A stretch of 57,027 nucleotides of DNA from Marinilabiliales bacterium (GCA_002869365.1 PKTA01000166.1:1-57027); one strand, 5' to 3'. Positions 27,250 through 37,273 are shown, counted from the first letter of the stretch. Notes: generated by a model from the sequence alone, not told the origin. Translations and numbers: made by a program.

Positions 27250-28887
27250 ATGAGCAGTTCAGATAATGTTATTGATAGCAATGAAATTTTAAGAAGTTTA
27301 AAACGACTTGAAAGCAGAGTTTTAGAACTTGAATCTATTGTTAATGCAAAACATAATATTAATTATGAGGAGGAAGATGTTCCTGAACTTACGAATCCTG
27401 TTAATAATATTAATATTGGTAATGTATTTGAATCGAAAGTTGGAGAAATTGGTTTAGCATGGATTGGGAATATAGTATTGTTATTTGGAATTATTTTCTT
27501 AGTTCAGTTTATTAGGGATGTTAGCAGCCCACTAATTTCAATAACTTTCGAGTATACTGCAGTTGTGGGTGTTTTTGTATTATCCAGGTTTCTAAAAAAG
27601 GCATATTCTTATATGTCGTCAATATTTAATTTTAATGGGCATCTGCTTTTAGCATTTTTTACTTTACGACTTCATTTTTTTACTGATGAAGTTTTCGTTA
27701 ATAATACTAGCATTAGTATATTACTATTAATGCTTGTAATTGGCTTTCAGGTATTTGTTGCAATTAAAAACAGTTCCAGATCGGTAAGTGCAGTTGCTCT
27801 TATCTTTTTGGGTATTTCGGCAATTGCCATAAATCAGGTTCATATTATGCTGTCATTTAGTGTATTAATAGCTGTATTAAGCATATATCTGTCAATAAGG
27901 ACATCCTGGATTAAACTATTGTTTTTAGGTATTTTTCTTGCATATTTTGTGAATATAATTTGGTTTTTGAACAATCCTTTTGTTAATGAGAAACTTGAAA
28001 TAATTAAATCACACGAATATGGATATTCGTACTTTTTCGTTATAGCACTAGTTTTTTCTTCAATTGCTTTAATTAGGAAAACAGAATTATTTAGTAAACC
28101 AATTGTTATTAGTGCTGTAATTCTAAATGGAATTTCTTTTTCTATTTTACTCTTTGCTTTAATAAATACTTTCTTCTTAAACGATTATGTGATTCTTTTA
28201 GGTGCAGTTTCTTTGGGTTGCCTAATTTATGGAGTTATAGTGCAATTAAAAACTGAGTACCGAACCACATCTGCCTTATATGCTTTATATGGTTTTGTTT
28301 GTATGAGCATTGCCTTTTTTGGTATTTATGGTTATCCACGAACATATTTTTTACTTGCAATACAGAGTTTACTGGTAGTTTCATTTGCTATCTGGTTCAG
28401 AAGTAAGTTTATTGTTTTTATGAATTCAATACTATTTATTCTCCTTTTGATATTCTATCATTCCACATCTCCGCAACTCAATGGGGTTAATATTTCATTT
28501 ACACTTGCCGCCTTAATTTCAGCAAGAATTCTTAACTTGCAAAAGGAAAGGCTTACAATTAAAACAGATTTTCTTCGCAACATATATCTTATATCTGCTT
28601 TTATAATGATGATGATTACAATTTATCATTTGGTTCCTAATTCTTTTATAACTATGTCATGGGCGTTTGTTGCAATACTGTACTTTTTTGTTAGCTGGCT
28701 TCTGAACAACGTTAAATATCGTTATATGGCCTTAGGTACGATAATAATTGCAGTAATTTACCTATTTATTGTTGATTTGGCAACTATAGAACTGGTATAC
28801 CGGGTTTTGGCCCTGATGTTAATAGCGGCTTTCTCCATAGGGATTTCGATATACTACAGTAAGTTAAAAGGAAAGACAAAAGCATAA
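27250..28887 (+). CDS. DUF2339-family polytopic membrane protein
   Basis: Protein of 545 residues. A short N-terminal coiled coil (LRSLKRLESRVLELESIV, about 13-30) is followed by the DUF2339 hallmark GEIGLAWIGNIVLLFGIIFL and then roughly 14 further hydrophobic helices. The function of DUF2339 is unknown. It starts 27 bp after the NrfD-like gene and before the shared terminator, so it is probably co-transcribed with that module. I infer no role beyond that. Confidence 0.75.
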   Translation: MSSSDNVIDSNEILRSLKRLESRVLELESIVNAKHNINYEEEDVPELTNPVNNINIGNVFESKVGEIGLAWIGNIVLLFGIIFLVQFIRDVSSPLISITFEYTAVVGVFVLSRFLKKAYSYMSSIFNFNGHLLLAFFTLRLHFFTDEVFVNNTSISILLLMLVIGFQVFVAIKNSSRSVSAVALIFLGISAIAINQVHIMLSFSVLIAVLSIYLSIRTSWIKLLFLGIFLAYFVNIIWFLNNPFVNEKLEIIKSHEYGYSYFFVIALVFSSIALIRKTELFSKPIVISAVILNGISFSILLFALINTFFLNDYVILLGAVSLGCLIYGVIVQLKTEYRTTSALYALYGFVCMSIAFFGIYGYPRTYFLLAIQSLLVVSFAIWFRSKFIVFMNSILFILLLIFYHSTSPQLNGVNISFTLAALISARILNLQKERLTIKTDFLRNIYLISAFIMMMITIYHLVPNSFITMSWAFVAILYFFVSWLLNNVKYRYMALGTIIIAVIYLFIVDLATIELVYRVLALMLIAAFSIGISIYYSKLKGKTKA

Positions 28888-29090
28888 CCATTTGTGGCTG
28901 TTAGTATTCTAAAGTGGTTATATATGCTGCCAATGTTTTAAATGAAAGTAATCCAACCATTGCTTATTCAATATTTTTATACTAATAATACTTCTCACTG
29001 ACCTATTTTATATATTTCAGAATTAAAAAGGTTTATAACAACTTAGTTTTTATAAGTATTAAACTTATCTGATATTATTATTAACTGAAA

Positions 29091-29130
29091 TAAAAAAGGA
29101 CTTCTGACCTAAGTCGGAAGTCCTTTTTTT
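29091..29130. terminator. Bidirectional terminator between convergent operons
   Basis: The hairpin AAGGACTTCTGAC-CTAA-GTCGGAAGTCCTT is flanked by A7 on the left and T7 on the right. It can therefore terminate both the rightward DUF2339 transcript and the leftward cytochrome transcript, whose stop is 18 bp away. About 200 bp before it (28888-29090) I see no gene. Confidence 0.85.
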
Positions 29131-29147
29131 ATAAAACTCTCTAAACC

Positions 29148-29633
29148 TTAACTAGCCGGTATAGGATGACTAATTTTTTTAAGATACTCTTCATAATTAA
29201 AGCCTTTGTAATGAGGGCTTTCTTCATTGTGGCATTTTTTACATAGTGTTTCGTCAGGTATAATTAATCCTCTTTCGATAGACTTTGCCTGATCTTTCAT
29301 CACACTATTTGATTTGTATCCGCTACCTGCCCCGTGGCATGACTCACATGAAACACCCTCTTCAGGTTTAATAGTAGCCATAAGCATTTCGTCATCACCA
29401 TAATAAGTTGAGTGACATTTTAAGCATTTAGGATCATTTTTTTCATCACCTTTTAACGATTCCATCGCCGAAGCGTGCTTTGTTTCTTGCCATTGACTAT
29501 ACTGGGCTCCTGTGGATGGTTTGTTATGACACATTTTACATTTAGCAGCACCAATATAATCGTTTTGCGCTGTTAGGCCGTTTGCTCCAATAAAAATGAA
29601 GAAACATGCGATTAAAAAACTTCTAATTACCAT
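29148..29633 (-). CDS. Periplasmic tetraheme cytochrome c
   Basis: Protein of 161 residues with a cleavable signal peptide (about 1-22, ending near LTAQ). Its four heme sites are CKMCH, CLKCH, CESCH and CKKCH, and the WQETKHASAMESL segment is typical of cytochrome c554-like family members. It should be a soluble periplasmic electron carrier. It lies 119 bp after the 19-heme gene and has its own TAACTTTG element upstream, so it may be transcribed both with and without that operon. Confidence 0.85.
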   Translation of the reverse strand: MVIRSFLIACFFIFIGANGLTAQNDYIGAAKCKMCHNKPSTGAQYSQWQETKHASAMESLKGDEKNDPKCLKCHSTYYGDDEMLMATIKPEEGVSCESCHGAGSGYKSNSVMKDQAKSIERGLIIPDETLCKKCHNEESPHYKGFNYEEYLKKISHPIPAS

Positions 29634-29685
29634 AATTTTAATATTTATTTAAATAATTCTAATTAATTTAATTTGTTCAATAGTT

Positions 29686-29693
29686 CAAAGTTA
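29686..29693 (-). promoter_or_regulatory. Bacteroidota -7 promoter element TAACTTTG
   Basis: Matches TAnnTTTG on the minus strand, about 53 bp before the tetraheme cytochrome start. No convincing -33 TTTG is visible. Confidence 0.4.
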
Positions 29694-29752
29694 GCAAATT
29701 TATCTGATTTGTTGTTATGAACCTTTATATTAGTTTATATTTTATGATTTAT

Positions 29753-32551
29753 TTAATATACTCCTGCAATTAATGAGTATATAATTAGTATAATCATAGC
29801 AATACCCAGGCCAAGAAATAAGAATCCAAAGAACTTAACAATTTTTATCCAACTACTTAAGAATTCTTTTTCCACAACTACTTTATCCAGTTTGCCTGAT
29901 TCTACAAGTTCTCTATACTCTCTTGGTCTGTCTTTCTTATACTCTTCCAAAGGCACATGTCCTGTAAATATAACTGTATCCATTGGATACGATTCGGGAC
30001 GCAGGTGAGTATTAAAGAAGTGAACAGTAAATATAAATCCTGTTGCAAGTAAGGCTTCATCACTATTAATTATTTGTGCCACATTTACTGCCCATCCTGG
30101 AATAAATTGCGTAAAGAATTCAGGGAACCAAAGTATTAATCCTGAAAGTCCAATTACTGCAACTCCCCAGAAAACAGCCATATAGTCGAATTTTTCCCAA
30201 TATGTCCATCTTCCATATTCAGGACGTGGACCCTTGCCAAAAAACCACTTTAAGGAAGCACTCAAATCTTTTATATCCTGTTTATTAAACATAAGAGAAT
30301 TTTTACCAAAAATAAACTCTTTGGCACTAACACCCTCTTTAGCACGTAACTGGAATAAAGTTAAAAGGTGGAAGGTAAAATATGCAAATGTTATAATAGC
30401 AGCAAAACGGTGAATAGCACCAGCCGATTTTACTCCTCCCAATAAATTAGCGATCCAGGCTGCCCATTCCATATGGGCAAATTTCAATGTCATTCCTGTT
30501 AAAGCCAAAAGAAGGAAACTTAAAATTACCATGATATGGGTAACTCTTTGTCTTTTATTAAATCTTCTATAATATTTTACTTTACCAACAGGTGTTTTAT
30601 GTTTATTAATTTTTCTTTGCTTAAGAGAACGTGGAAGCCAAACAATAGTATGGAATCCAAAGAATCCGAATACTACAATAAGTAATGATGTCATTCCCCA
30701 AAAAGCCCAAAAGAGTATTGGATTATCATTATGTGTAGCATGAGTTAGATAACCTGTAAATTCAAGCGTAGCATTACTATGACATTGTTTACATGTGTTA
30801 ACAATGTTTTTAAAACCAACTTTTGAATCAGGATTATCAACTTTCAAAATTTTATGGGCACCATGACAATCGGAGCATCTGGCAGCTTCAAGATCTCCCA
30901 GTAAGTATGCTTTACCATGATATGTTTCTTTATAAGTTTCCGAAAGTTTAGTATGACATGAACCACATTGATCAGTAATCTCAGTCATAAATGCATCCTT
31001 GTCGATCGGGCTTATATGGTGAGCCGAGTGACAGGTGGAACAAGTAGGATATGTATTTGTACTATCGTTAACAAGTATAGAATGCTCACTTAAAATATAA
31101 TCCTCATAAATACTCTTATGGCATTTAGCACAGGTACCAGGAACGTTTTCAGGGTGTACTGAAGACCTTGGATCGCTTTCACGCAACTCTTTATGTGTTG
31201 TATGACAATCGGTACAAACAGCACTTACCAATAAACCTTTTTCAGTTAATCCTTGTCCATGGATACTTTTTGAGTAATCGAAATATGCATTTTCTTCTTT
31301 TAAATGAGTCTCCTTATTTGCATCTCCATCCTCTTTATGGCAACTACCACACAAAGTAGGAATATTACCTCTATATACAGGAGCAGTGTCGTCAAAACGG
31401 GATTTAACTAGATGTTTACCATGACAATCAGTACAATAAGGTACGCCATTCATTTTTTTAATATAGCCTTGTCCATGTCCACTTATAAAATAGTCGTTTG
31501 CCATTTCTACGTGACAATTAGAACAATCTACTTTTTTGGTGGTTTCACAAGGCCTATCTAAATGATTTGATACCTCAGTATGACATTTGGAACACTCAAT
31601 ATTGGAGTGTACTGAAAGAGCAAGATGGTTAATATTAAAATTAATTGTATCCCCATCCGCCTTAATGATTGGCTTAGTATTAGGCCCATCGGAATTGTGA
31701 CATTTTAAACAAGTTTGATTTGGTATAATGTCCTCTATGTTATTTGGGTCAACCTTATGTGGCGGATGACAACTTGTACATGAAGGAACATCTCCGGGAG
31801 ACTCTTCCCATAACTCACTCTTAATTATCTTTTTATGAGTTTGCTCGATTCTCACATGACACTTCATACATGTGCGGGCAATTCTATCAGGATTTACTGA
31901 TGAGTTGGGGCTTTCATGAGGTAATATCAAGTGACTGTTATGACAGTCATTACAAGTAGCTGTAACTAACAAGCCACTTTGATATAGTCCTTTACCATGT
32001 ATACCCTGACTATAATTTTCAACAATATTGTGCTCCGTAATGTTATAAATCCTGGCTACCGGTGCCCCTTCTTTATGACAATTACCACACAATATTGGGA
32101 TATTCATCTTGTAAGTCATGGAATTAGAATTCCATCTTGATAGAATATCATGAGTGCCATGACACTCTTTACAACTTGGAGCATAAGGCTCATTTAAACT
32201 TAATGCCTGACCATGAATTCCTCTTTCAAATTGCATCCCGGCTTCTTTGTGACAAGAGCCACATTTTACAGGCATTAGCGTTTTTTCCTGGAAGGCATGT
32301 GGAAAATCTTCTGCCACTACATCCGAATGACATTCTGCACATTTTACATCCTTATGTACCGAATTTGATAAGGCATCAGCTTTAATGAAGAGGTTTACGG
32401 TCTTTCCGTTTCTCTCCATGGTTAATTCCTTATCCTCATGACACATAAAGCAATCTTCGTTGCTCTGTGAAAAAGCACCATAAAACGAAAACAATAATGC
32501 AAACAAAGCAATTTTCGAAAAATTTCCGCCTAATAATTTAATCCCCATCAT
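29753..32551 (-). CDS. 19-heme cytochrome c fused to a cytochrome b membrane domain
   Basis: About 932 residues from the preferred ATG. A signal peptide is followed by 19 CXXCH motifs within about the first 620 residues, in order: FM, AE, GS, KE, GN, ND, MK, TS, LK, SK, SN, TD, GS, TD, AK, ST, GS, SD, KQ as the middle residues. Five copies of the phrase HGxG/A...CxxCHxxH suggest internal duplication. The last third is a b-type cytochrome with about five or six helices and His ligands in [24 protein letters not shown] and [12 protein letters not shown]. One polypeptide could thus take electrons from menaquinol and spread them over a long periplasmic heme wire. No catalytic heme motif is evident. 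It follows the cytochrome b gene by about 35 bp. Confidence 0.9.
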   Translation of the reverse strand: MMGIKLLGGNFSKIALFALLFSFYGAFSQSNEDCFMCHEDKELTMERNGKTVNLFIKADALSNSVHKDVKCAECHSDVVAEDFPHAFQEKTLMPVKCGSCHKEAGMQFERGIHGQALSLNEPYAPSCKECHGTHDILSRWNSNSMTYKMNIPILCGNCHKEGAPVARIYNITEHNIVENYSQGIHGKGLYQSGLLVTATCNDCHNSHLILPHESPNSSVNPDRIARTCMKCHVRIEQTHKKIIKSELWEESPGDVPSCTSCHPPHKVDPNNIEDIIPNQTCLKCHNSDGPNTKPIIKADGDTINFNINHLALSVHSNIECSKCHTEVSNHLDRPCETTKKVDCSNCHVEMANDYFISGHGQGYIKKMNGVPYCTDCHGKHLVKSRFDDTAPVYRGNIPTLCGSCHKEDGDANKETHLKEENAYFDYSKSIHGQGLTEKGLLVSAVCTDCHTTHKELRESDPRSSVHPENVPGTCAKCHKSIYEDYILSEHSILVNDSTNTYPTCSTCHSAHHISPIDKDAFMTEITDQCGSCHTKLSETYKETYHGKAYLLGDLEAARCSDCHGAHKILKVDNPDSKVGFKNIVNTCKQCHSNATLEFTGYLTHATHNDNPILFWAFWGMTSLLIVVFGFFGFHTIVWLPRSLKQRKINKHKTPVGKVKYYRRFNKRQRVTHIMVILSFLLLALTGMTLKFAHMEWAAWIANLLGGVKSAGAIHRFAAIITFAYFTFHLLTLFQLRAKEGVSAKEFIFGKNSLMFNKQDIKDLSASLKWFFGKGPRPEYGRWTYWEKFDYMAVFWGVAVIGLSGLILWFPEFFTQFIPGWAVNVAQIINSDEALLATGFIFTVHFFNTHLRPESYPMDTVIFTGHVPLEEYKKDRPREYRELVESGKLDKVVVEKEFLSSWIKIVKFFGFLFLGLGIAMIILIIYSLIAGVY

Positions 32552-32586
32552 AATCAATCAATTTTTGTTTCAAGTTTTTAGCACTC

Positions 32587-33207
32587 TTAATGCCAGCCGT
32601 TTATCATACTTTTAAAGTTAGATAAAGGTGTTTTACCAATTGTACAGAAATAAACATGTACAATGATGAATATTGACAGTACAAAGCCCAATATTATATG
32701 TATTAAATCCACAAAGTGGATTCCACTAAATCCTAAAATGTTTTTTGGTATTATATCAGGAAAGAGTAATAAATAACCTGTGATGATTATTATTGGTACA
32801 AAAAAGTACATTATGAGCACATAACTTAGTTTTTGTAGTGGATTAAACTTCCTTTCTTTGGTTATAGGAAATGGTTTTTCTTCATTTTTAAATATTCCAA
32901 AAGAATAATACATGAATTGTTTCATTACTCTATCATACAGTCCTTTAATGTGAAACTGATAATAATTTCCGTTAGAAGTAAAGCGGTTAGCAAAAAGAAA
33001 AAATACAAAAAATATGCTCAATATAATACCGGCATAATTATGAATAGAAATGGAATAATTAAATTTTATAATCTCAAAATCTACACTTGAATATTGTAGA
33101 GTTAGACCTGTAAAAACAAGCGCCAAAAACATTATGGCGTTAATAAGGTGCCAAATACGAACCCAAATAGGGTACAAATATAATTTATCGTGATTTTTAT
33201 CTTTCAT
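32587..33207 (-). CDS. Diheme cytochrome b membrane subunit
   Basis: Protein of 206 residues with four membrane helices. Candidate heme ligands are His in WVRIWHLINA (helix 1), SIHNYAGI (helix 2) and two in the last helix (DLIHIILGF and IVHVYF). This resembles the thiosulfate-reductase/Ni-hydrogenase type cytochrome b fold. It probably exchanges electrons between menaquinone and the seven-heme cytochrome whose stop codon overlaps its ATG by 4 bp (ATGA). The 19-heme fusion gene follows. Confidence 0.82.
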   Translation of the reverse strand: MKDKNHDKLYLYPIWVRIWHLINAIMFLALVFTGLTLQYSSVDFEIIKFNYSISIHNYAGIILSIFFVFFLFANRFTSNGNYYQFHIKGLYDRVMKQFMYYSFGIFKNEEKPFPITKERKFNPLQKLSYVLIMYFFVPIIIITGYLLLFPDIIPKNILGFSGIHFVDLIHIILGFVLSIFIIVHVYFCTIGKTPLSNFKSMINGWH

Positions 33208-34148
33208 TTTGAAACTCCTCTTAAAATTGCGTGAATAAATATTACCAATACAACCAATCCGAAAATAACACCACTGAGGATGTTTAGGTATACATTTCGG
33301 TTTGCCCCAATTACATAGCCATCGCTCAGCATGGCAGCATTGAAAAAGCCATATTTTGACCGGTTTTCTTTCGCTCTAAATTGATATAATGAAGCTAATA
33401 ACTCAGCATTTTTTGAATGGCATTCGGCACATTTTTTAACTGCCTCTGACTTCGGTTGTATTTGGTGTGCCACAAGCACATCATCAGTTATTTGTGCATG
33501 GCATTCTATACACCTAACTCTTGCAAAGTGAGTTATTTGATTTGGAAGCCAATCGTGAGAATCAATAACATTTGGCTTCTCCTTGTCTGAGATTAATTGG
33601 TATTTATCGACATCAGCATGGCAACTCAAACAAATATTATTGTCGTATACTATGGTTTCCAAAACATTTTCATTGGTACGCGCATTAATTTTATAGGAAT
33701 GCGGATTATGACACATCCAGCATGTGAATTCCTCACTGTGTTTGGTAGAGTGAACACTTTCGTGAAACTCCTCATAAATCTCTTCAAAATTGAATCGCTC
33801 CGTTGCATCATCTCCTTCATGACAATCTAAACAAGAAGGCATCTGTTCCATTCGCAAATCATTATTGTGTGGAAATTCAGTATAATCATAAGAATGGCAA
33901 TCGATGCATTCAAATGATTTATGATTCTGCTCATAGTAAAGAACAGAATCAATAATGAAATAGGGGTTCATTCGCTTGGTTACTATCCGTTCAATCATAT
34001 CATTTTGAAACGAATAAGTATGTGCTCCATGGCAAGCAAAGCATTTACTATTTTCTTTGGAGTGCTTAACCGAAGTTTTAGCCTCATTTTGTGAAAATAT
34101 TAACAATGCCATTGCCAAAAATAAAACAATTAAAATATGCTTTTTCAT
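33204..34148 (-). CDS. Seven-heme cytochrome c with C-terminal membrane anchor
   Basis: Protein of 314 residues with a signal peptide (to about IFSQ), seven CXXCH sites (CFACH, CIDCH, CLDCH, CWMCH, CLSCH, CIECH, CAECH) and a C-terminal helix (about 285-308). The membrane-tethered heme domain faces the periplasm. It overlaps the cytochrome b gene downstream by 4 bp, so the two probably form a quinol:cytochrome unit. It shares the general look of cytochrome c3/NapC-like families, but I do not place it in a named family. Confidence 0.85.
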   Translation of the reverse strand: MKKHILIVLFLAMALLIFSQNEAKTSVKHSKENSKCFACHGAHTYSFQNDMIERIVTKRMNPYFIIDSVLYYEQNHKSFECIDCHSYDYTEFPHNNDLRMEQMPSCLDCHEGDDATERFNFEEIYEEFHESVHSTKHSEEFTCWMCHNPHSYKINARTNENVLETIVYDNNICLSCHADVDKYQLISDKEKPNVIDSHDWLPNQITHFARVRCIECHAQITDDVLVAHQIQPKSEAVKKCAECHSKNAELLASLYQFRAKENRSKYGFFNAAMLSDGYVIGANRNVYLNILSGVIFGLVVLVIFIHAILRGVSK

Positions 34149-34233
34149 TAAAATACTTTTATAAAAAATTTATAATCAATAATTAATTGGTTTTGATTTG
34201 ATAGTAAATGCTTTATTATTTATATCTATTTTT

Positions 34234-35730
34234 TTAATAAAGTTCTCTGTGACATTCGTAACAAGCCATTTCCTTCCAATCAGTCATTTCCATAGGATGA
34301 TTAAACATTAACGTACTATCAGATGTTGAATATTCAATATTTCCAGCTGGTCCTTGTGCTTTAATCACATGGCATAAGTTACAATCATTGGTAATAATGT
34401 GTCCGTCCTCGCTTTGGAAACTATCATTATGACAACGGAAACAACCAGGTGATTCACTATGACCGATATGATTAGGATACTCTGAATAATTAGCTTTCAT
34501 TAAAGGAAAATAGTTTTTCTTATAACCCTCCTGTATTGCACTTATGGCATTCTCAATTATACCAGGATTTTCTGCTATGAAATCATCATAGTATTTTCCA
34601 TAGTATTCATTGATTTTGAATGCAATATAGTTCATAGCACTATCAGTAGTCGGAAATTCCTTAACTAGTATACCCATGGCAACACTTTTTATTTCTGGTA
34701 TACTTTGTGAAATTTCACCGCTTGCAATCGAATGATCTACAAATTTTGTTGGTGATAAATAATCATGAGATGGGCGATTATGACAATCTACACAATCCAT
34801 TGTTCGGGTTTCATGACGAGGACTGTCTTCGAAATCTTCCAGATTCTCATCTTTGTATACCCTTACTTCACCAGTTTTATTATTAGTATATTTTACTTCA
34901 AAAATGGTGTCTCTTTTAAATGAAGTGGCTGTATATTCTATATTTACATCTGGATTAATGTGCCAATGGATGCCTTCTGCTAATCCTTTAGCTTTATGTT
35001 CTGAGGCTGTTTTGAGAAGTAATTGAACATTCCATTCTGTATTTTCTTCATCCGATAAATAGGATTTCCTATTAACTAGTTTTGAGTCATAAAATTTTTC
35101 AGGCCAATGGCATTTTTCACAGGTTTCCCTTGCCGGACGAAGACTGTGTACAGGAGTTTCAATTGGTGTTGGATAAGAATTTGTAAGAACTGAATAGACC
35201 TGATATAATCCAGACATTTTAGATTTTACATACCATGTAGCACCTGATCCAACATGACATTCAACGCATCTTACCCTTGAGTGAGCCGATCCATGGTAAG
35301 TTACGTATTCAGGTTCCATTACAGTGTGACATACAGTTCCACAAAATTCATTTGATTCTGTATAATGAAATACCTGATAACTTCCAATGGAAGTAAATAA
35401 TAAGAATATTGCAGTTCCAACCACAAAAATTAATACAACAAATCGCTGACTTGAATCATTTAGATTGACAATTGGAAATTTCACCTCCCTCTGCACTTTC
35501 CTTTTCTTGTCTTTTCGAATTTTTGTTAATGTACCTACGGGTATCAAAATCAATCCAATAACAAGAAATACAGGTAAAACGATATATGAGAAAAGACCTA
35601 AATAATCGCCAACTTCATCGGGGAAAATTAGGGAAATAATTATAGAAAACACTATAAGAAGAAAACTTACAGAGGCCAATACGGCTCCAGAAATTGTTGT
35701 CCAACTGTAAAATGATTTTGGTAGTCTCAT
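34234..35730 (-). CDS. NapC/NirT-like seven-heme membrane cytochrome c
   Basis: Protein of 498 residues. Two N-terminal helices (about 15-37 and 45-65) precede a third anchor at about 97-117. The NapC-like heme domain then starts with an atypical CGTVCH (CX3CH) followed by HTVMEPEY and RVRCVECHVG. Further sites are CEKCH, CVDCH, CFRCH, CNLCH and CYECH, so seven hemes in all. NapC/NirT proteins oxidise menaquinol and reduce periplasmic cytochromes. It is the first multiheme protein of the leftward operon after the barrel and monoheme lipoprotein, and is probably a quinol entry point. Confidence 0.87.
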   Translation of the reverse strand: MRLPKSFYSWTTISGAVLASVSFLLIVFSIIISLIFPDEVGDYLGLFSYIVLPVFLVIGLILIPVGTLTKIRKDKKRKVQREVKFPIVNLNDSSQRFVVLIFVVGTAIFLLFTSIGSYQVFHYTESNEFCGTVCHTVMEPEYVTYHGSAHSRVRCVECHVGSGATWYVKSKMSGLYQVYSVLTNSYPTPIETPVHSLRPARETCEKCHWPEKFYDSKLVNRKSYLSDEENTEWNVQLLLKTASEHKAKGLAEGIHWHINPDVNIEYTATSFKRDTIFEVKYTNNKTGEVRVYKDENLEDFEDSPRHETRTMDCVDCHNRPSHDYLSPTKFVDHSIASGEISQSIPEIKSVAMGILVKEFPTTDSAMNYIAFKINEYYGKYYDDFIAENPGIIENAISAIQEGYKKNYFPLMKANYSEYPNHIGHSESPGCFRCHNDSFQSEDGHIITNDCNLCHVIKAQGPAGNIEYSTSDSTLMFNHPMEMTDWKEMACYECHRELY

Positions 35731-35801
35731 TGTATTAGTTTATTTAAGCATGAGGACATAAAGCAATATTAAATGCCCTCATGCTTTATTAGTTATTTAT
35801 A

Positions 35802-36713
35802 TTAAAATTCCCAGAAACGGGTAATATTAAATCCAATTAAGAATTCTCCTCTGGTCCAATCGTTGGTGTTCCACATATAATTTTCCTGTGGAAGTAAGCC
35901 TGCTGATGTGGAAATAAAGATTTCAAATGCATGAGAAGCAGTTGCTACCTGATAACCAATTCCGAAATTAGGATTTGATTTATTAGTTACAACTGTATTT
36001 TCACTTAGTCCTTTTAAATTCAATGGAACCGAATAATGGAAGACCAAAGAAGATTGAGGTGAAACTCTGATTCTTCCAAAAAGCCCAAGACCAATTCTAT
36101 CATGATCTTGTCCGGAATAAGGTACTGAATCAGCAGCAACAGTATTGTAATGAGTAAAACTTGCATTAACACCAAAAGTGAAAGTGTCATCAAACTTACG
36201 GCTTACCATAACTTGAGTAAAATATGATAAACGGTTGGTGAATTTATAAGTAGAATCTTCGGTAATAGTTTCGAATACTGATTTGTTTTGACCGTCTACT
36301 CCAACAACCGCAAGCACGGCAACGTCTACAGGCACTGTATTTTTCCTGGTTTGACTTAAGATTCTCCATTTCACTCTGAAGTCACTCATCATTTTTACTC
36401 TGGTTATACCATAACCAATTTCCAGATTGTCGCGTAGTGTATAGGATAATCCCATTCTGGTATTGGCAGAAGGAGCATAAATACCATATAAATCAGATAT
36501 GCCGTTATCTTTTAGCATTCCAAATCTATGTTGTATTTGTGTTTCCAAAAATCTTTTGTTATGAGTAAAAGGTGTTTGTTCATCTATTAAATATCCGCTT
36601 CCCCATGATTCGCTTACAGGGCGGTCTTTAATTTTTTTCTTTTTAGTATCTTGTGAAAATGCCATACCTAATGATAAGCTAAGCACTAATATAAATGATA
36701 TAAATTTTTTCAT
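35802..36713 (-). CDS. DUF5777-family beta-barrel protein
   Basis: From the preferred ATG (MKKFISFILVLSL) the protein is 303 residues. A signal peptide ends near AFSQ, then barrel-like strands follow (RFLETQIQHRFGML, TRMGLSYTLRDNLEIGYGI, HAFEIFISTSAGL). The Phe-ending last strand (ITRFWEF) is typical of outer-membrane proteins. DUF5777 has no known activity. In Bacteroidota it often sits beside cytochrome c proteins, as here. An outer-membrane partner for the heme chain is an attractive guess, not shown. The upstream ATG ten codons earlier would spoil the signal peptide. Confidence 0.78.
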   Translation of the reverse strand: MKKFISFILVLSLSLGMAFSQDTKKKKIKDRPVSESWGSGYLIDEQTPFTHNKRFLETQIQHRFGMLKDNGISDLYGIYAPSANTRMGLSYTLRDNLEIGYGITRVKMMSDFRVKWRILSQTRKNTVPVDVAVLAVVGVDGQNKSVFETITEDSTYKFTNRLSYFTQVMVSRKFDDTFTFGVNASFTHYNTVAADSVPYSGQDHDRIGLGLFGRIRVSPQSSLVFHYSVPLNLKGLSENTVVTNKSNPNFGIGYQVATASHAFEIFISTSAGLLPQENYMWNTNDWTRGEFLIGFNITRFWEF

Positions 36714-36754
36714 CTGTTTTATTTTTAATGTTTTAAAAATCAATAATATAACTA

Positions 36755-37144
36755 TTAATTATTTAATGCACCTTGTTGAATCCAAAGAAGAATTAATTGT
36801 GCATCACTAGCGCTATATACTGACCATGAATGAGTGCCTGCATCAGGGTGAGGGTATGTATAAATTTTACTTTCTTCCGGAATTTCCGTATTTACAAGCC
36901 CTTTGCTTATTATTTGATCATAAGCTACATCAGTTTGTAAATTCAATGAATGTGTTTGCCCGTTATGGCATGAAGCACAGTTGTTGATAGTGTTCCAAAT
37001 TGGAGCAATTTCTTCTGAAAATGAAACTGGAACATCAGGGTCTGGTGGAACCACCTTTGGCTCTACAGTAAACTTATATTGGCACGAACTTATTAGAAAT
37101 GAAGCCGCTACCATCACAATAATCATTAGTAAAATTCTTTTCAT
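36755..37144 (-). CDS. Monoheme cytochrome c lipoprotein
   Basis: 129 residues from the chosen ATG. The lipoprotein signal ends FLISSC (Cys about 21). A proline-rich spacer is followed by one heme site CASCHNGQ, and the segment SEEIAPIWNTINNCASCH is typical of small YHYH/c-type domains. No clear distal Met is visible in the usual place, so the sixth ligand is uncertain. It is first in the leftward cytochrome operon and is lipid-anchored in the inner or outer membrane. The ATG at 37144 gives a normal signal peptide; an earlier ATG 11 codons upstream would not. Confidence 0.85.
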   Translation of the reverse strand: MKRILLMIIVMVAASFLISSCQYKFTVEPKVVPPDPDVPVSFSEEIAPIWNTINNCASCHNGQTHSLNLQTDVAYDQIISKGLVNTEIPEESKIYTYPHPDAGTHSWSVYSASDAQLILLWIQQGALNN

Positions 37145-37174
37145 GTTTTTATTTTTAATTATATTCAATGTGTA

Positions 37175-37182
37175 CAAAATTA
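37175..37182 (-). promoter_or_regulatory. -7 promoter element (TAATTTTG) of the multiheme cytochrome operon
   Basis: Matches TAnnTTTG on the minus strand, 31 bp upstream of the first ATG. No good -33 element is visible. A FNR-type palindrome is centred about 90 bp further upstream. Confidence 0.5.
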
Positions 37183-37259
37183 ATTATTTAGAGCGTCGTG
37201 TTTAATTTTAACAATATGATATAAATCCTCAAGCCAAATGTTGCTATGGCTACTTAATG

Positions 37260-37273
37260 TTGATAAATATCAA
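37260..37273. promoter_or_regulatory. FNR-type operator TTGAT-AAAT-ATCAA
   Basis: Exact match to the FNR/Crp-family consensus TTGATNNNNATCAA, between the divergent cytochrome operon and obg. Its centre is about 98 bp from the inferred cytochrome start site and about 70 bp from that of obg, both compatible with class I activation. The cytochrome operon is the more likely target. The only Crp/Fnr gene in the window has a CRP-like recognition helix, so another Fnr may bind here. Confidence 0.55.
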
